DNA of 64,000 nt from Seriola aureovittata (taxonomy: Eukaryota > Chordata > Actinopteri > Carangiformes > Carangidae). The notes beneath the pieces are model-generated. The model did no database searches. It was given only the letters and a program-made list of their open reading frames with translations, and was not told the origin of the DNA. Location of the stretch: contig NC_079372.1 in NCBI RefSeq assembly GCF_021018895.1, positions 22,061,737 through 22,125,736 of the forward strand. The letters are read 5' to 3'. Shown one piece after another: positions 1 to 12,700 of this stretch (its first letter is position 1; each line of letters opens with the position of its first letter). The position numbers and the translations under genes are program-made.

Positions 1-1221
1 AGCCTCTGTCTGCATCCAATGATCTTTGTGGCTTTTTGACGGACGATCTGACAGTGTTTTGCAGTAATTGGCCAGGTATGTCTGTACTTCTCTATCAAGC
101 TGTCATTCAAATTAACGTCATGCTGCCTGGTTTGTTCGAAGCGCACTCATCTCCTCAGTCCCCTCTCCAGTTCTCCTCGGAGTCACAGGCAGCTTACAGG
201 GAGTCTGGTGTCATTTCCGGACTCGTCTTTACTATCCTGAGGAGAAAAGAGACGGAAGGTCAGCAGCCTCAAAAATAGAGCAGTGCCTGCTCTCTGTCCT
301 CTGGGTATGCCCTGCTGGAGCTCAGAATAGTCACTTGGTGCTGTCTGCAGTGGAAACAACACCTGAAAAGCTCACAACATTATCATTTCACATTCTTATC
401 TTTTTACTTTATGACTGGGAGGTTCAGTGTGAACACTACTGATGCGCTTTTTGTGGGAGGCTCATTATGCGTACGGGGGACCTACTTGTATCGGCTGACC
501 TACTTCTCAAAGCACATTGTGCTCGTATTGGATCTGTAAATTCAGTGAGCTGCACCTCTATGTGGTTCTTTATAGCAGCCTTGTGAGAAGCCGGCCCGTG
601 TCGGACAGGGGGGGAGAGAGGACAGGCTGCCACCGCTGCTGCGTCTTTAAAAACTCCCTCCAAGCTGCTTTTCAGATTACCAGCACTGCAAACTAGGTAA
701 TCGCTCCTCAGCACGAAAGGGCTTATATACCAACTGCAAAGTACGCACAATTCATTTCCAAGCGCCACCTTGCCCTGCTCGCTACTTTAATCGGATTCTT
801 GTTTTTGCTGTTTTGTTCTCACTATTGTGCGAGTGGGTGCTGTTGTTTACCACCCTTGTTCTTGTTTGGATGCACAGCACTTATGCTTAATGCTGGTGCA
901 CATGAGAGTGGGCCGTGTGGTAGGCTGTGTGTGTTTGCGTGACTGATCGTTTCAAGCCTTCTCACCTTTTTCCTGGTGGCAGGTGGCGTCAGTCTGGTGT
1001 TACAGTGCTGAGAGAGATCAGAGATACATGAGAGGAAGGAGGAGGGAAAGAGAAACATGCAACAAAAAAAAAGATTAGAATCAGTTGTAACATGGCGCAT
1101 TTTTGTCATACTGTTGGAAAACAAAACTATCATCAAGCAATTATTATATTACAATTGAACTTCACATGACAACTGAGTTTATCTCTAATAAAATGGCAGA
1201 AATAATAGATAATACATGACA
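1..1221. other. intronic stretch, nothing recognised
   Basis: I see no repeat family, exon or clear motif. The last part, from about 1130, is strongly AT-rich. Confidence 0.5.
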
Positions 1222-1285
1222 TTTAAAGATCCTATATTATATTCAGGTTGGTGATACTTGACTTTTTACAATATGGGACCTTTAA
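1222..1285. mobile_element. AAAGGTCCCATAT-type MITE, very short copy
   Basis: The 64-bp stretch starts tttaaagatcctatattat and ends acaatatgggacctttaa. Both ends of the recurring palindromic element are therefore present with almost all of the interior missing. It is probably an internally deleted copy. Confidence 0.5.
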
Positions 1286-4200
1286 GAGGTGAAGTTAATA
1301 CCAGATTCTTAACAACTTTTAACAATAAAGAATCATATTAAATCAATAAAAGATCAGGCGCAGACCACTTCTAATTATATTATTTTCTTCTTCCTTGGTG
1401 CTTTTTTTCCCTCCTATTCATAGCAACCATGGAGACCTAGTGATGATAGTGCTGGTGGTGGTGGTGGCAAACAACCAAACAGAGGAGAGCTGCACCGGAG
1501 AGCAGCACAAGGGGGTTTGTCTTGGCGCTGATAACTGTTGCAGCTATGGAAAGAGTTAGCCAGTGAATGGTGGGGAGGCAGGCAACACATCGTCCTGCCA
1601 GAGCCAGGAGGAGTTCGTCAACATCCCCCCTGCACTGTTTTGCAAGAGGAGGGGTGCAAAAATAACTCTGATCTGAAGTTCCACATGCAGAGCAAGTAGT
1701 TCCTGCTTCTTAAACTAGTGACTTCTAGCCAAATTAATAAGATTGCTGGCCTTTTATTAGAAGCCACTAAGTACAATCATTGTCACCCACCATGGATTGG
1801 ACGGACCGATTGGTAGAGGTATCAGACTCGGTCATATTTATAGGAGAATCTGTAGTTGAAACCAAGGGAACAAACACTTGTATCTACTGGGTTTAGAGTC
1901 TGGGATTACATTGCAATCAATATGGGGAGAATCTGATGTCTGGTCATCTTAAAGCAGCAGCAGCAGCAGCAGCGACAGCAGCAGCTTTGTATGTAAGAAA
2001 AAAAGTCCTGGAAAAAGTGAGTTTTTGTAGAGTTCTGGCAGATAACTTGTGTGTTCTGGTGACAACACCCCCTTCCTCCAATGTTCCTTTCTCAGCTCAT
2101 ATGCTTCCCATCAAGCAGAATGGTCTGCATGACGTCAGTGTGTGTGTGTGTGTGTGTGTGTAGATGCACGGGGAATGGCAGGGAAACCAGTTCTGCTTTC
2201 CAGATGTGAGAAGAAAGGAGGGAAATGGGGAGAACAGAATGGACAAAGGAGAGTGTGACGACAAAAACCGGACTACCATCGACGTAAAGGCTCATCCTGA
2301 TCGCGGTTTCAGTTCGTCTAGCGATCGGTGGTGTCTGTCAGTGTGGTGGATTCCCTGTCACCTTTACTTATGCTAAACCCTCTGCAGCCAGATGATAACT
2401 TACCCAACAGCATTGCCTGACACCATCCTCAAACCACAGTTTCCTCATTTGCTCGCACTGCAAAGGAATCCATTTTCTAAACACTACTATTGTTTTTTTT
2501 TTCCTCGACATACCCTTGGCCTTGAATACTCTGGCCTCCACACCTCCTCTTCTAGAACAAACTCCTTTCTCAGAAGCCACAACAGCTTCTTTCTAAGTTC
2601 CTCAGTCCCTACCCAAGTGGGCTGAACTGCTGTTGGCTGCCCTGGATGCAGCCCAAACTTTCTGTTGGCCTGTTATTCAACCTGACCCCTCCCTGACCTC
2701 TCTGTGGCCTCGGTCCTCCCGCCGTTAAAACTGAAAGACATAAAGACGGGGCTGTGACTTCTGGTCATTAAAGGACATTTGGTGCAATTAAGCCCTTAAG
2801 TGTCCCTCCCTTGATTACTTCTCAAGATAGTGTTTGTAGAGTGAAGCTGCATTTTAAAGGCCAGACGTGATCACCTCCCTGCGCCCCCCCCACCTTCTTT
2901 TTTTCTATTTTTACAGTGGTCCAGACCGTAAAGTCAGTCAAGAGGTGGCTTTGGCTGCTTCGTAGGGAGGTCATGAAGGGTTAGGGTTAGGTCGTGAACC
3001 TTCTGTGACACCTAGAAATGAGCCCTCTGAGGCCAGACTGTGGAATACACTTCCTTATCAATCAGTGTGATTAGGGCTCGTACTACGGAGCAAACCCAAC
3101 AGTGTGGTTCTTTCTTATTACCTGACTACACGGCTACATGAGCATCTTGACACTGCAGGATGAACGACTTCTCTACTAAAAGCAGAACAATGGTGAAAGT
3201 CACAAATTTGCACGATGCAAAAACCTGGCAACTGTCCTTACAATCAGATTCCAAGGCTACAACTACTCCTTATGATTAGAAGAGCAGCCATCAAGATCTT
3301 TCCTCTGCACCACCATTTTATGCTCATAAGCTGAACTCTGTGGACCGGAAATCAAATGCCAGAGGGAGGGGGGTGGGGGTGTGGGGGGCAAGTGTAAACA
3401 ACAAGCTGGCTTCCTCAGGTGACTCGACTGGAGTGACGTATCTTGGTGGTTGGAGCCTTGTTGTCTTAGACTTTACGTTTATATGGCTCCAGGGTCAACT
3501 GGTCACTGTTTTACAGGGGTGGAAGCGAGTTCACAGGCAGCACAGGCCCCTCTCGTGCCATCTGGCAGCCATAAAGACAGCCCAGCAAGCCTGACTTTTG
3601 CACCATTTAATGGGGCTCTCTCTGGGGGTGAGCCTAGGTGGGAGAGGGTCTAGGACTTCTGTTTTGCTCCTCGCTCCTCACCTTTTACTCAAGGACTTCA
3701 GTTTATTTCTTCCTCAGAACAGGATAAGGTCAGATATTGGCCTTTGACATGCTTTTGTTTCACCTTACGGTTTGTTGACTGTTCTTTTCTTTGTGTATAC
3801 ATGGGGAGGGTTTTGCAGCAGGAAGCGCTAACTGTTGGTGCTAAGAGCTGCAACAATTGTCAGCAGGTTGTCAGCGCAACTGACCTAAGCATCTTCACAA
3901 TGGTAGTAACCTGCCAAATGGCCAGCTCTCCTTCATGACTTATTGATTTCTTGCAGCAGAGTGCACACTGAAGGTTACATGGAGGGTGTTGCTGCAATAT
4001 TCAACACACATCCAGTTTCTCTTTTACTCTGGGTGACGTCAGCTGACAACAGTGAAGAACTGTTTCATGGGAAAGAAAAAGGAATTCTCTTGCATCTTCT
4101 TCTGATCCTCTGACACTTCCCAAGCCTTCCACACTGGTCTCAGTGGCCTCGCAGACATGTCAGATAAGAGAGTGAGAAAGGAAACATGTTAGCATTCTCA

Positions 4201-5235
4201 GCGCCACCAGAACTAGACAAGGCAGAAATAACAGCCGGGACAGTGGAAAGGTCACAGATAATTGAAATGGTTCCCCACTCTGACATGTATTCTTAAACTC
4301 AAACACAAAACCACTGAGGGAATCTCTGCAGAAGTAGTGCCTCAGGAAAATGCTGTTGGGGTTGCCACATTCAGAGCATTTTAGATTTGTGCATTTTAAA
4401 AAAAAAAACGTGTGTGTATGAAATTAGTCTGCAAGCTTCTTAGAGTACATTTTTCCCCTGCAACTGGAATTCAAAAGTACTTCGAGCAGAACAAATTTGA
4501 CTAGTCAAAATTGATAAGACGCCCGCAGAGGATCTGACTGTAGTTAGCGGCCCGTTAAAGAAGGAGGCCCCCGGTTGGAAAAAGCTTGAGGACAGTGCTT
4601 TTGTCCCAATTACACATAATCCCTTTAGTTGCAGAGAAAGTGGGGACCCCCTGCTAGCGAGCTCTGACTACACAGAGTAAACTATGTGGAGAGGAAAACC
4701 AAGTGAATTAGGGGGAGGCACCCCCCCCCCCTCCGGAGAAGAGAAAGTCAAGAACTATCATCTGTCTTTTGTCTTTGCGATTCATCTGCCTTTTGAGATG
4801 AAAACGTGCCACTTCTCAGCCAAGGCTTGAAATATGTTAAGCGGAGAGACATTAGCCAGACCAATCCTGTTATGAGCATCAGCGCTGGGGAAGTGAGTGG
4901 GGCTACAGGAGGGGGGAGGGGGGCACAATCTTCTTAAGTGATTAATCAGCATGTGAAAGTGAGACCCACTGAGGGATTTCTCCATTATAAAATTTCAACT
5001 ACCCTCATTTTTCTGTTGTTTTTCTTTCCTAGACACATTTTTTCATCAAACCTTAGAAAAAGCAGTTCTCACCCAGCCATGCTTTGAAAATGAAGTGTAA
5101 AATGATGTGAATTCTGCATTGTACCACCACAGAGAGATGTCTCGTCTGGATTTGAAACAGGTTTTAAACTCAAATCGGTTGATCAGAACTTTTTTTGCAA
5201 GGTGTTTTTCATCTTTTTCACTCAAGAGTGCCTCT
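1286..5235. other. intronic stretch with small simple repeats
   Basis: Contents are a GCA run at about 1951-1986, a GT run at 2137-2161, and two tandem TTAGGG-like units at 2978-2991 (too short to call telomeric). Otherwise it is unassigned non-coding sequence. Confidence 0.5.
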
Positions 5236-5685
5236 TTAAAGGTCCCATATTGCATAAAGATAGATTTCCGTGTCTGTTTTGATTATAAAGCAGGTCTAGG
5301 TTATACATTCATTCTGTTAAGTTATCAAAGTGCTCAATCCACAGAGAAATGCACACAGCCTGTATTCAGAAACTCAGCCTTAAAACGAGCAGGACTTTTT
5401 TGACGTCATAACAAAGCAGTTTCCGCTCACAGACATGCCCCAAGCTCTGCCTCAGCTGGACCCACCATCAAACCTCGCAGGATTTGATTTCTCTGAGTGT
5501 TTTACCCGAAATCTGCTATATTTTTATTCGATCGCTCAGAAAACAATCAGCGACCTGTTGTTGCTAGAGCTCCAGAGAGAAGCCTGAGAGAGGAGATGTA
5601 AAACTACATTTAGAAGTTTTTGGTTCTCAAAACCACAAATATATCTTCTTATGGATCAACGCCAGAGAAGTGTAAAATATGGAAA
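5236..5685 (+). mobile_element. AAAGGTCCCATAT-type MITE, near full length
   Basis: It begins ttaaaggtcccatattgc and follows the family through the markers gattataaagcaggtctaggtt, cacagagaaatgcacacagc, tgatttctctgagtgtttta and atatcttcttatggatcaac. The far terminus is degraded (aaaatatggaaac). The first CCAAT arm of the central palindrome has been lost. It has no coding capacity, which fits a non-autonomous DNA transposon. The superfamily is unknown to me. Confidence 0.75.
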
Positions 5686-6945
5686 CAACACAGCGAGAGC
5701 AAAAGATGCATTTCCAAATTTAGCTGACACAGCATTGACATGGCTTTAGTCATTATTAGCATGGGAAGAATGGTTTGTCAACTGACATCATTATGCAAAC
5801 TGGGGTTTGCTGGAGAAGGCAATTAGCAGGGTTCGGGTGTGAAAAACAAACACATTTGGTGAAGTTTCACCCTTATTACCTCATTAGGTGGTGCAATGAA
5901 GAAAACTGCCTTTTTTCGCCCACAGGCCTGTGGCTGTGTGTTAGAGGGAAATCCAGAAAAAAATAATAGAGAGAAGTACAAGTAGGGCATATTGTGCTGG
6001 GGGTCAGAGAGGAGAGGATATTTAGTTGTGTGTGTTGTGTTTTAGATGTTAGTAGCCGGTCTGTGTGGGAGCCTGCACTCATGATTAATCATTGGTGCTC
6101 ACACATGTGTAGGTATCTGCTTGTGTGGGGACTTGGTGGGTGGGGTGGGGTGGGGTTAAAAGAGCCTGATAACACAACCAATACTGACATTTCTGGAGTG
6201 AAGGTGCCCAGAGTTGAACGTTTTTTCTTGCCATAGACGACTAATGTGGTATTGATCCACCTGGCCATAATAATAAACTGATAACTCAGCATGTATTCAC
6301 ATTAAAAGATGGAAGGAAGGTAACCTGAGGTGTCATTGCTCTAAACACACCCCCACCTTCTCCATCAACACCTCCAGAGTCGGGGTCCCCCATTGTCCTA
6401 CACCCCTACAGTTCACCCGACCCCACCCCATACCCCCGACTCCCCCTACTGCCTTGCCTTTTATAGGAAGAGATGGGGCAGCGGGGCCTTTTTTATGAGC
6501 TGCTGTTCGCAAAGCAATTACTGTGCTTTAATGAGGCTGTCTGGAATTTCACAGGCCCCCTCCGCCATGTCACTTAAGCCAAGTGCAGGAAAAATATAAA
6601 ACCTCTACTGAGAGAGGAAGCCGCCTGACTTGAGATGGGAGGATGAAAAGAGAGGGAAGAAAAAAACAACAAAAAAAACCCATCACCTTTCACATGTGTA
6701 TTTGTGCGCTGATGCAAATAAACTCAAATAAACTCTGAAAGCTCTGCCCATAACAACGTAAAGTATGATATTCTGATTGCTTTATACGAGAAGATCTTAA
6801 ATATTTTTCATGTTCCGAATACCAAAGTGGTCGCACAGTGGGGCCCCAGACCTGAAGAGGCCCCATAGGTACAAAGTCCATCCCCCTAAAAGACCATTTT
6901 GCGACCATTGTGCAATGATTTTATGCTGAACGCCTGAAGATGATG
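5686..6945. other. intronic stretch with C-rich tract and candidate conserved block
   Basis: A C-rich strand lies at about 6340-6460 and a candidate conserved non-coding block at 6455-6600. The rest is unassigned. Confidence 0.45.
6455..6600. promoter_or_regulatory. candidate conserved non-coding element
   Basis: The block is free of simple repeats. It has homeodomain-type cores (ttttttatgag, gcaattactg, ctttaatgagg) in a balanced-composition context, the look of a vertebrate developmental enhancer. The call rests only on appearance, and no alignment was possible. Confidence 0.25.
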
Positions 6946-7024
6946 TGACTAACGTTTCTCTTTTCTCTCCTTTTCATGGCTCGGTGGTTCTGTTCCTGCT
7001 CCTGTTCTTCATCTACAGGTGAGT
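6946..7024 (+). promoter_or_regulatory. candidate recursive splice site (acceptor abutting donor)
   Basis: A branch-point-like tgactaac at 6946-6953 is followed by a pyrimidine-rich region with no AG dinucleotide until ctacag, which ends at 7018. The very next bases are gtgagt (7019-7024), a consensus 5' splice site. An acceptor directly joined to a donor is the known form of a recursive splice site, used to remove long introns in steps. The alternative is a normal acceptor of an unrecognised exon. In the phase required by exon 2, the sequence stays open for 88 codons from 7019 to a stop at 7283-7285, ending in an alanine run. Confidence 0.4.
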
Positions 7025-7225
7025 GTCACTGTCTGTGGTTTTCATACGTTCTATCTCTTCACTCACAACACGGTGTTAGATGCAGCAGCGGCTGTCCACT
7101 TTCACCTTGATAACAAACTGCAAGTCTTTCACACGATGATAGCTTTACACTACAGCTGCAGTAAAACACGCCGTCTGTCCGGGTTCGTCATGTTACATGT
7201 GCTGCGTAATTGTGATTTTACAGTG

Positions 7226-7266
7226 GCAGCAGCAGCAGCAGCAGCATCAGCAGCAGTAGCAGCAGC
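7226..7266 (+). repeat. GCA trinucleotide repeat
   Basis: This is an imperfect (GCA)n run with a few interruptions. It is read as an alanine run in the frame that is open from 7019. Confidence 0.85.
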
Positions 7267-7285
7267 TAAAGCTCCGCTCACCTAA

Positions 7286-9695
7286 ATGTAACATGCTTTG
7301 TAAAGTGAGATTTTGTCTGGTAGTTTTAGGAGGGAGGAGCTGCAATGTGGAGGAGGAAGGGGGAGGAGAAGGGTGCGGTAGTGAAACCCCCAGCGCAGAC
7401 CGACATGGGTTTAACCAAAATGGCCGCCTACCACAGGCCTCTGTGAGATGGAGCAGGGTGTAACCACATGTTTCTGCTATCTTCCACATAGCAGCAGTGC
7501 ATGCTGTGACCTACTAACTATTAAGTGTGCACACAACAAGGCTTTGCTTTGTTCAACCCCATATCTCACAGCTTTTTCTTTCACATCTGTGCCCGCTACC
7601 ATGTCTCAGTGAAGTATCAACCTGCTCCACAGAGCTCCTCAAAGCCACAGAGCTCTGCGGGTTTGCCAACAGTTAAGTAACTACTGTGCAATTTTATGTT
7701 TTGTACTCTGGTACCTTTTACCCATTTTAGCTTCCACTGACCATCTCTTTAAAAAAAAAAGTTGAGAGTAAAAGTTTATTTTGACGTTGAAACACGAGTT
7801 TGTCCTTTTCATGAGCCTTTTTTTAAAGAGGTTTCACTGTCTGACAGATGGAGTTTGTCCCGCGATTGTTAAAACATCGCAACCGGCTGCGTTGGTGGGA
7901 GTGTTGTTGTTGTCATGTACCAGTGAGACAGTGAGATACCTCCAGGCGAAGTCCAGGTGGAGGAATATCCTTGCACGTGTGTGACTGGTCAATGCGGTGA
8001 CTTGTTGGATGATGTCATGTTGCATTGCCGCAAACGTTAAACCAGGTTCAACTTTTTGCTACACGACATAGCATCACATTTTTTTTCAAATTCAGAAGGC
8101 TGAGTACGAATACTATCTGTGGTGGAGGCGGCTTTAGCCACCTCCACCACAGATACCACAGACACTCTGCACTCATGTTGTACAGGCGTCTTTAAGGTTC
8201 AAACCCTCGTCCTGCTCCACAAAAGAGGAGGATGTTCTTCTCGCTTCCCCCTCTCAGTACAAACGGCCAGTCATCCACCTCTAGAGAACGCATCAGCTCA
8301 TCTGTGGGATGCGGGGGAGACCTGGGGAGGGAGGAGGGTGTTGAAGTCAAGGGTCAGGGTGGGTGGGTCTCTGTCTGTACAGCATAGCATGGTCTACATA
8401 CTACTTTTCAGAATGCAAATAAGCATGATAGCATGGTCACTCGGCGCCGCTGAAGATAGGAGGGGCTGTCCCAGGACAGGGGTGAGAGGTCACGTCCTTC
8501 ACTGAGTTGACAAGCAGGACCAGAGAGGAAGGGAGATGAGGTGCCGTTGAGAAATAAGACGACCAGCTTTGCACTACTGATGCACTTGCTTGTCGTCTGT
8601 GACCATAGCAGCTTACAACTGACACACACAAGAGTCAACAGAGAAAGAAAAGAAAGAGGGAACATACAACATAAAAACCACAGCCGCAGTATTGCAGACC
8701 AAGGTTACCTACATGAATATCTGATATTTTCGGGCTGCGCACATGTGGCCAAATTTAGTTCTGCTTTCCTTGTAAATGTGATTATTATTGGAGTACTTAG
8801 CCAGCTTTATGATTAATAAGCAGCCTGTAAAAGTTACAACCACAAATATCTAATAAATTGCAGCACAGTAAGGACCTAATGAAACTTCTATTGCACCACA
8901 GGCACATTAGTATAAGGACATGTTCACTGAGGTCAGCTTAACCAAAGAATGAAGAGAAAGGCATGATGGATACCATTCAGCCTTGGAGGTCGGTGTGACG
9001 TAAATGTTGTCACCTGCAAGAAACCATGCATACAACTTGTGGAAATTTGCACACGTGCAACACCCCCCAGTGCAGTGTAAACAGAACCACGAGCATGTCT
9101 GTTGCCAGGGTCTGAATTGGAGAATATCAGCCAACATGGTCCATCTCATTTTGTCTTGAATTCCCTGCAGTGGGCGATCGCCTCTGTCAGTCCACAGCTA
9201 AGTAATAAACACACAACCCAATGATGCATGAAGGCAGCCAATCACATATTGACCAGCTGCAGGCGTTCCGGGTGGTGTTATGTTCTGGGGAGCGGTCAAC
9301 AAAGCTGTTGAAAATGTTGACAAGTTCAAGCCACGATCCAAACCAGAAGCAGCGCTTTGTTTTGACTGCAAAGCCGCCATTCAGCACCACATCAGAGCGC
9401 AAAGTAGAAGAAGCAAACACCAACCAAAAGCTGTGCACATCAACATACCTTAGGCCCAGACTGGATATAAAACTTCATATTTATCATGAAGAAATGTGCC
9501 TGATTTCACATGAAATTCTGTACAAATCACCGGAGCTTCCATCGGACAGCAGGTGTCTTGGTTTGGCCTCTGATGTGTTCGGTGTTTCCAAGTCACCTCG
9601 TCGCTCCAGCACAGACACATCGAAGCAGAAAGAGGCGAAGAGAGATGGAGGAAGGGAGAGGAAAAGAGGAGGGAAACTGTGTCCGTGCACAGCAG
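7286..9695. other. intronic stretch, one strong hairpin
   Basis: The only structure I can support is the near-perfect inverted repeat at 8114-8155. The remainder is unassigned. Confidence 0.5.
8114..8155. repeat. near-perfect 42-bp palindrome (hairpin)
   Basis: Arms 8114-8133 and 8136-8155 pair over 20 positions with a single mismatch and a 2-base centre. The outer arm is tatctgtggtggagg, pairing with cctccaccacagata. The stem is too short and the loop too tight for a typical microRNA precursor, so a cruciform-capable site or a remnant of a duplication is more likely. Confidence 0.85.
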
Positions 9696-9724
9696 ACGTG
9701 CGTGCGCGCACGTGTGTGTGTGTG
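9696..9724. repeat. alternating purine-pyrimidine tract with CG core
   Basis: The tract contains cgtgcgtgcgcgcacgtg followed by GT units. It alternates without interruption for about 29 bp, which is Z-DNA-prone. Confidence 0.6.
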
Positions 9725-12700
9725 GCGGGCGGCACGCCCTTGCAGGTTTCTCTATCACTCAGCTTCCATTAATTTTTAATTGCTTCCTCCGCCTGGCACA
9801 CAGCTCCACTTTTCACTCAGTGAGCAGAAAGAGGGAAGGACTCCCCAGCAGAGGAGAAGGGAAGGAGACGTGGAGAGGGGGAGGAGGGGAGACAGAGTGA
9901 GGAGGAGGAGGAGAGGGGAAATGGTGGAGAAAACTGCTTCTGTGAGCCAGATCTTGCTCCACCAGAACCTCCTTCACTTTCCAGAACATCATTTCACTTT
10001 CCCTGCTTCCTCCTGCTCCTTTTCCCTTCCTTCCTTCCTTCCTTCTTTCCTTCCTTCTTTCCTTCTGTCCTTCCTTCTCCCTCCTCCTTCTTTATTCACC
10101 ATCCCCGAGCCTTTTCTCTCAACTACTGTATCCCAGCCTGCAATCTCCTCCATCACTGTTGGTGAATAAATGAAAAGGAGAGGAAACCCAAAGCCTTTGA
10201 TGGAAAACAGTGGAGTTTCAGCACACTCAACACTTCCACTGTCTCTCCCTGCATCACCCCCCAACCCACCCCCACCCTTTCAGCCTCTCCCTCCCTTCCT
10301 CCCTCTCTAAATTAAACATCAAAGGGAGAGCCCTCCACTAGGTGCTCTCGCTCGCCCGCACCGCCAGCGATGCCATGGCGCTTTTTTTTTTTTTTTCCTT
10401 GTTTGAAAGTCGCAGAACGTATTTCACACCCAATCTAACCCTCTTCTGCTACTGCCTACTCCTACTGGAGTGCTCTCTTGAGTTTTCAAGTGTGTGAATG
10501 GGGGTGGGTGGGGATCACTGGTGGTGGTGCTGAGCCTTGGAGGTACAAAGACCTGAGGAGAGAGAGATAACACATTGGGGTTCAAGTGAAAGTGTGGACC
10601 GATATTTTGCGCCAGCAGTGGAAGGTGTTCAATATCTTCTGAAGCAGCAGAAAGGTTCTTTCACCCAGATGTTAAACATTCTCACACTGGGTTAATTCAT
10701 TAACTGGGTGAACTGACCCTTTAAAATCCCAACACATTTGGATGCAGCAATATGAGGAGTAGCATAATCAATTTGTGCAGGTTAAGTGATACAACAAGAG
10801 CAGCATTGATCTGATTGATAAAATATCTGTTTCACATTCTCCATTAGCAGATGATATTGGAGCTTTAATTAAAGCCCATTTATTGGCCGTGAATATCTGG
10901 AGAACACACACCCCTGTTTCTAGTTTGTGGGTTGCACTAATTAAACTAGTGAGAGAGGGAGGAAGAGGAGCTGCGCAGCTCAGAGAGAGGAAGAGAGAGA
11001 GAGAGAGAAAGATGGGTATTAGTGCAGAGGGGAGGGAAGGCGGGAGGATGGAACAGCTGCAGTCTGGGCCTCCAGCCTCCTGGCTAGACTGCTAAAAGTT
11101 ATTATTGAGCTCCTGACCAGACTCCCTCCATCCCTCCATCTATCCATCCCTCCATCCCTAACTGACAGCAGAGAGAGACAGGGACAGAACGAGCAAAGAA
11201 GGGACTGAGTTAAACTGACTTGTTACTAGAAGGGAGAAGGGGTTGTTCTCGAACAGCTGTGGGGACGTACTTCTTTTTAAGAACAATAGCCACCTGGTGA
11301 GAAAATGATGACTATTAAACGCATCTTTCAGCCCCGAAATATTTGATCTGATGAAGACACAGCAACAGTTTGACTGTTGCACTTATTTCTTCAGAGGTCC
11401 GCTCAGTTCCTGGTATTCAAGACCTGATTCTTGATACTGTCTGTGTGTCTGGATCCCTGTTAGATTTAAGTTTGTGGAGGTTTCCCATGAGTCTGTTTCA
11501 GATCAGGGCAAAAATGTGGAGCTGTGAAGATTGATTTTTGGGTTTTCAACCTGTAACATGATGGATCTGCTGCTGGGTCTTTAGATTTTGTTGTTCAATC
11601 TGCATTCACACCCAGGTCAAATGATACGAGTATTAATCAGCTCCGGCTCTGATTGGCAGTGATGTAAACACACCCCTGTGAACATGCTAATTTTCACTCC
11701 TTTTCCGTCTTTCAGAACACAAACACTGTAAATATCAGAAACACTGTGGCTACACTGCACTTGGGGATGAAAGAGTGAGCTGCACCCCCCGAAATAAGTT
11801 TAAAAAAAATGACATTACTTTGACAGCTGGCATAATTTCCTGCTTGTGTTCTCACTCCACTTGCTCTCACTTCATGATGATATTTTTAAAGCAAATGGGA
11901 AATGTAAGAAAATCCAATGTACTGACATCCTATAGTTGCCACATGTGGCCACAGTGGCTGCTGTTCAACAATCATTACGTATATAGCAGTGTCTGTGATC
12001 CAAATGTTGTCCAGAGATTTTTTTTCCAGTTAGAGAGAAAACTAAACTAATGATATTCTAATATTTGTAAATTTAGTTATAACGATTCCCACATTGGAAG
12101 ATGCTAAAAACTGCAGCAAAATATCCACCTACAGGTTCAGTCTCAAAATAAAAGAGTCAGTTTTAGCATTCAGAGAGTTACTAGAGGAGAGGTGGAGTGG
12201 AGAGGATAAAAGAAAGACGAGGGGAGGGAGGAGGAGGAGGAGGAGGAGAGAGACTGCTGGCTCGTTGCCATGCCCTCTCAGTGTGACCTTCCTCGTAAAT
12301 AGCTCATACGACTCCCCCCATACCCCTCTCATTCCGATGGGAGGAAGATAGAGAAAGCTGAGATGGATTTAAGCACCGCAACAAGCCCCCGTTTTATTTC
12401 TCCCAGTGTCCCTTTTTATAACAAGAAAGCCAGGTGTAGCAGACGCACGGACACGCTGACCCCCTCAATCATCCGTTGCTGATGTGGAAGATGAAAAGCT
12501 ACAGAAGAAGAAACCACATTAGGCGAAACTCAATGTAAAGTTGGATTTTATCACAGAGGACAGTGCACACGGTGAACTATTGCTCAAGCCACTTCCCAGC
12601 TCTGATTAAAATATATGACATTTCTAAGGTCACAAGACCGAGGACATCTTCCAGAGCTCATTTGACTGTTAAATAGAGCAGTGTTGCAATTAACTATTCC

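Noticed and set aside
2978..2991. Interstitial telomeric repeat
   Set aside because: Only about two TTAGGG units are present, so chance is sufficient.
9221..9772. 183-codon open frame in the intron
   Set aside because: The composition is low-complexity and the C-terminal part is driven by GA- and GT-rich tracts. There is no recognisable domain and no splice or start context. I regard it as chance.
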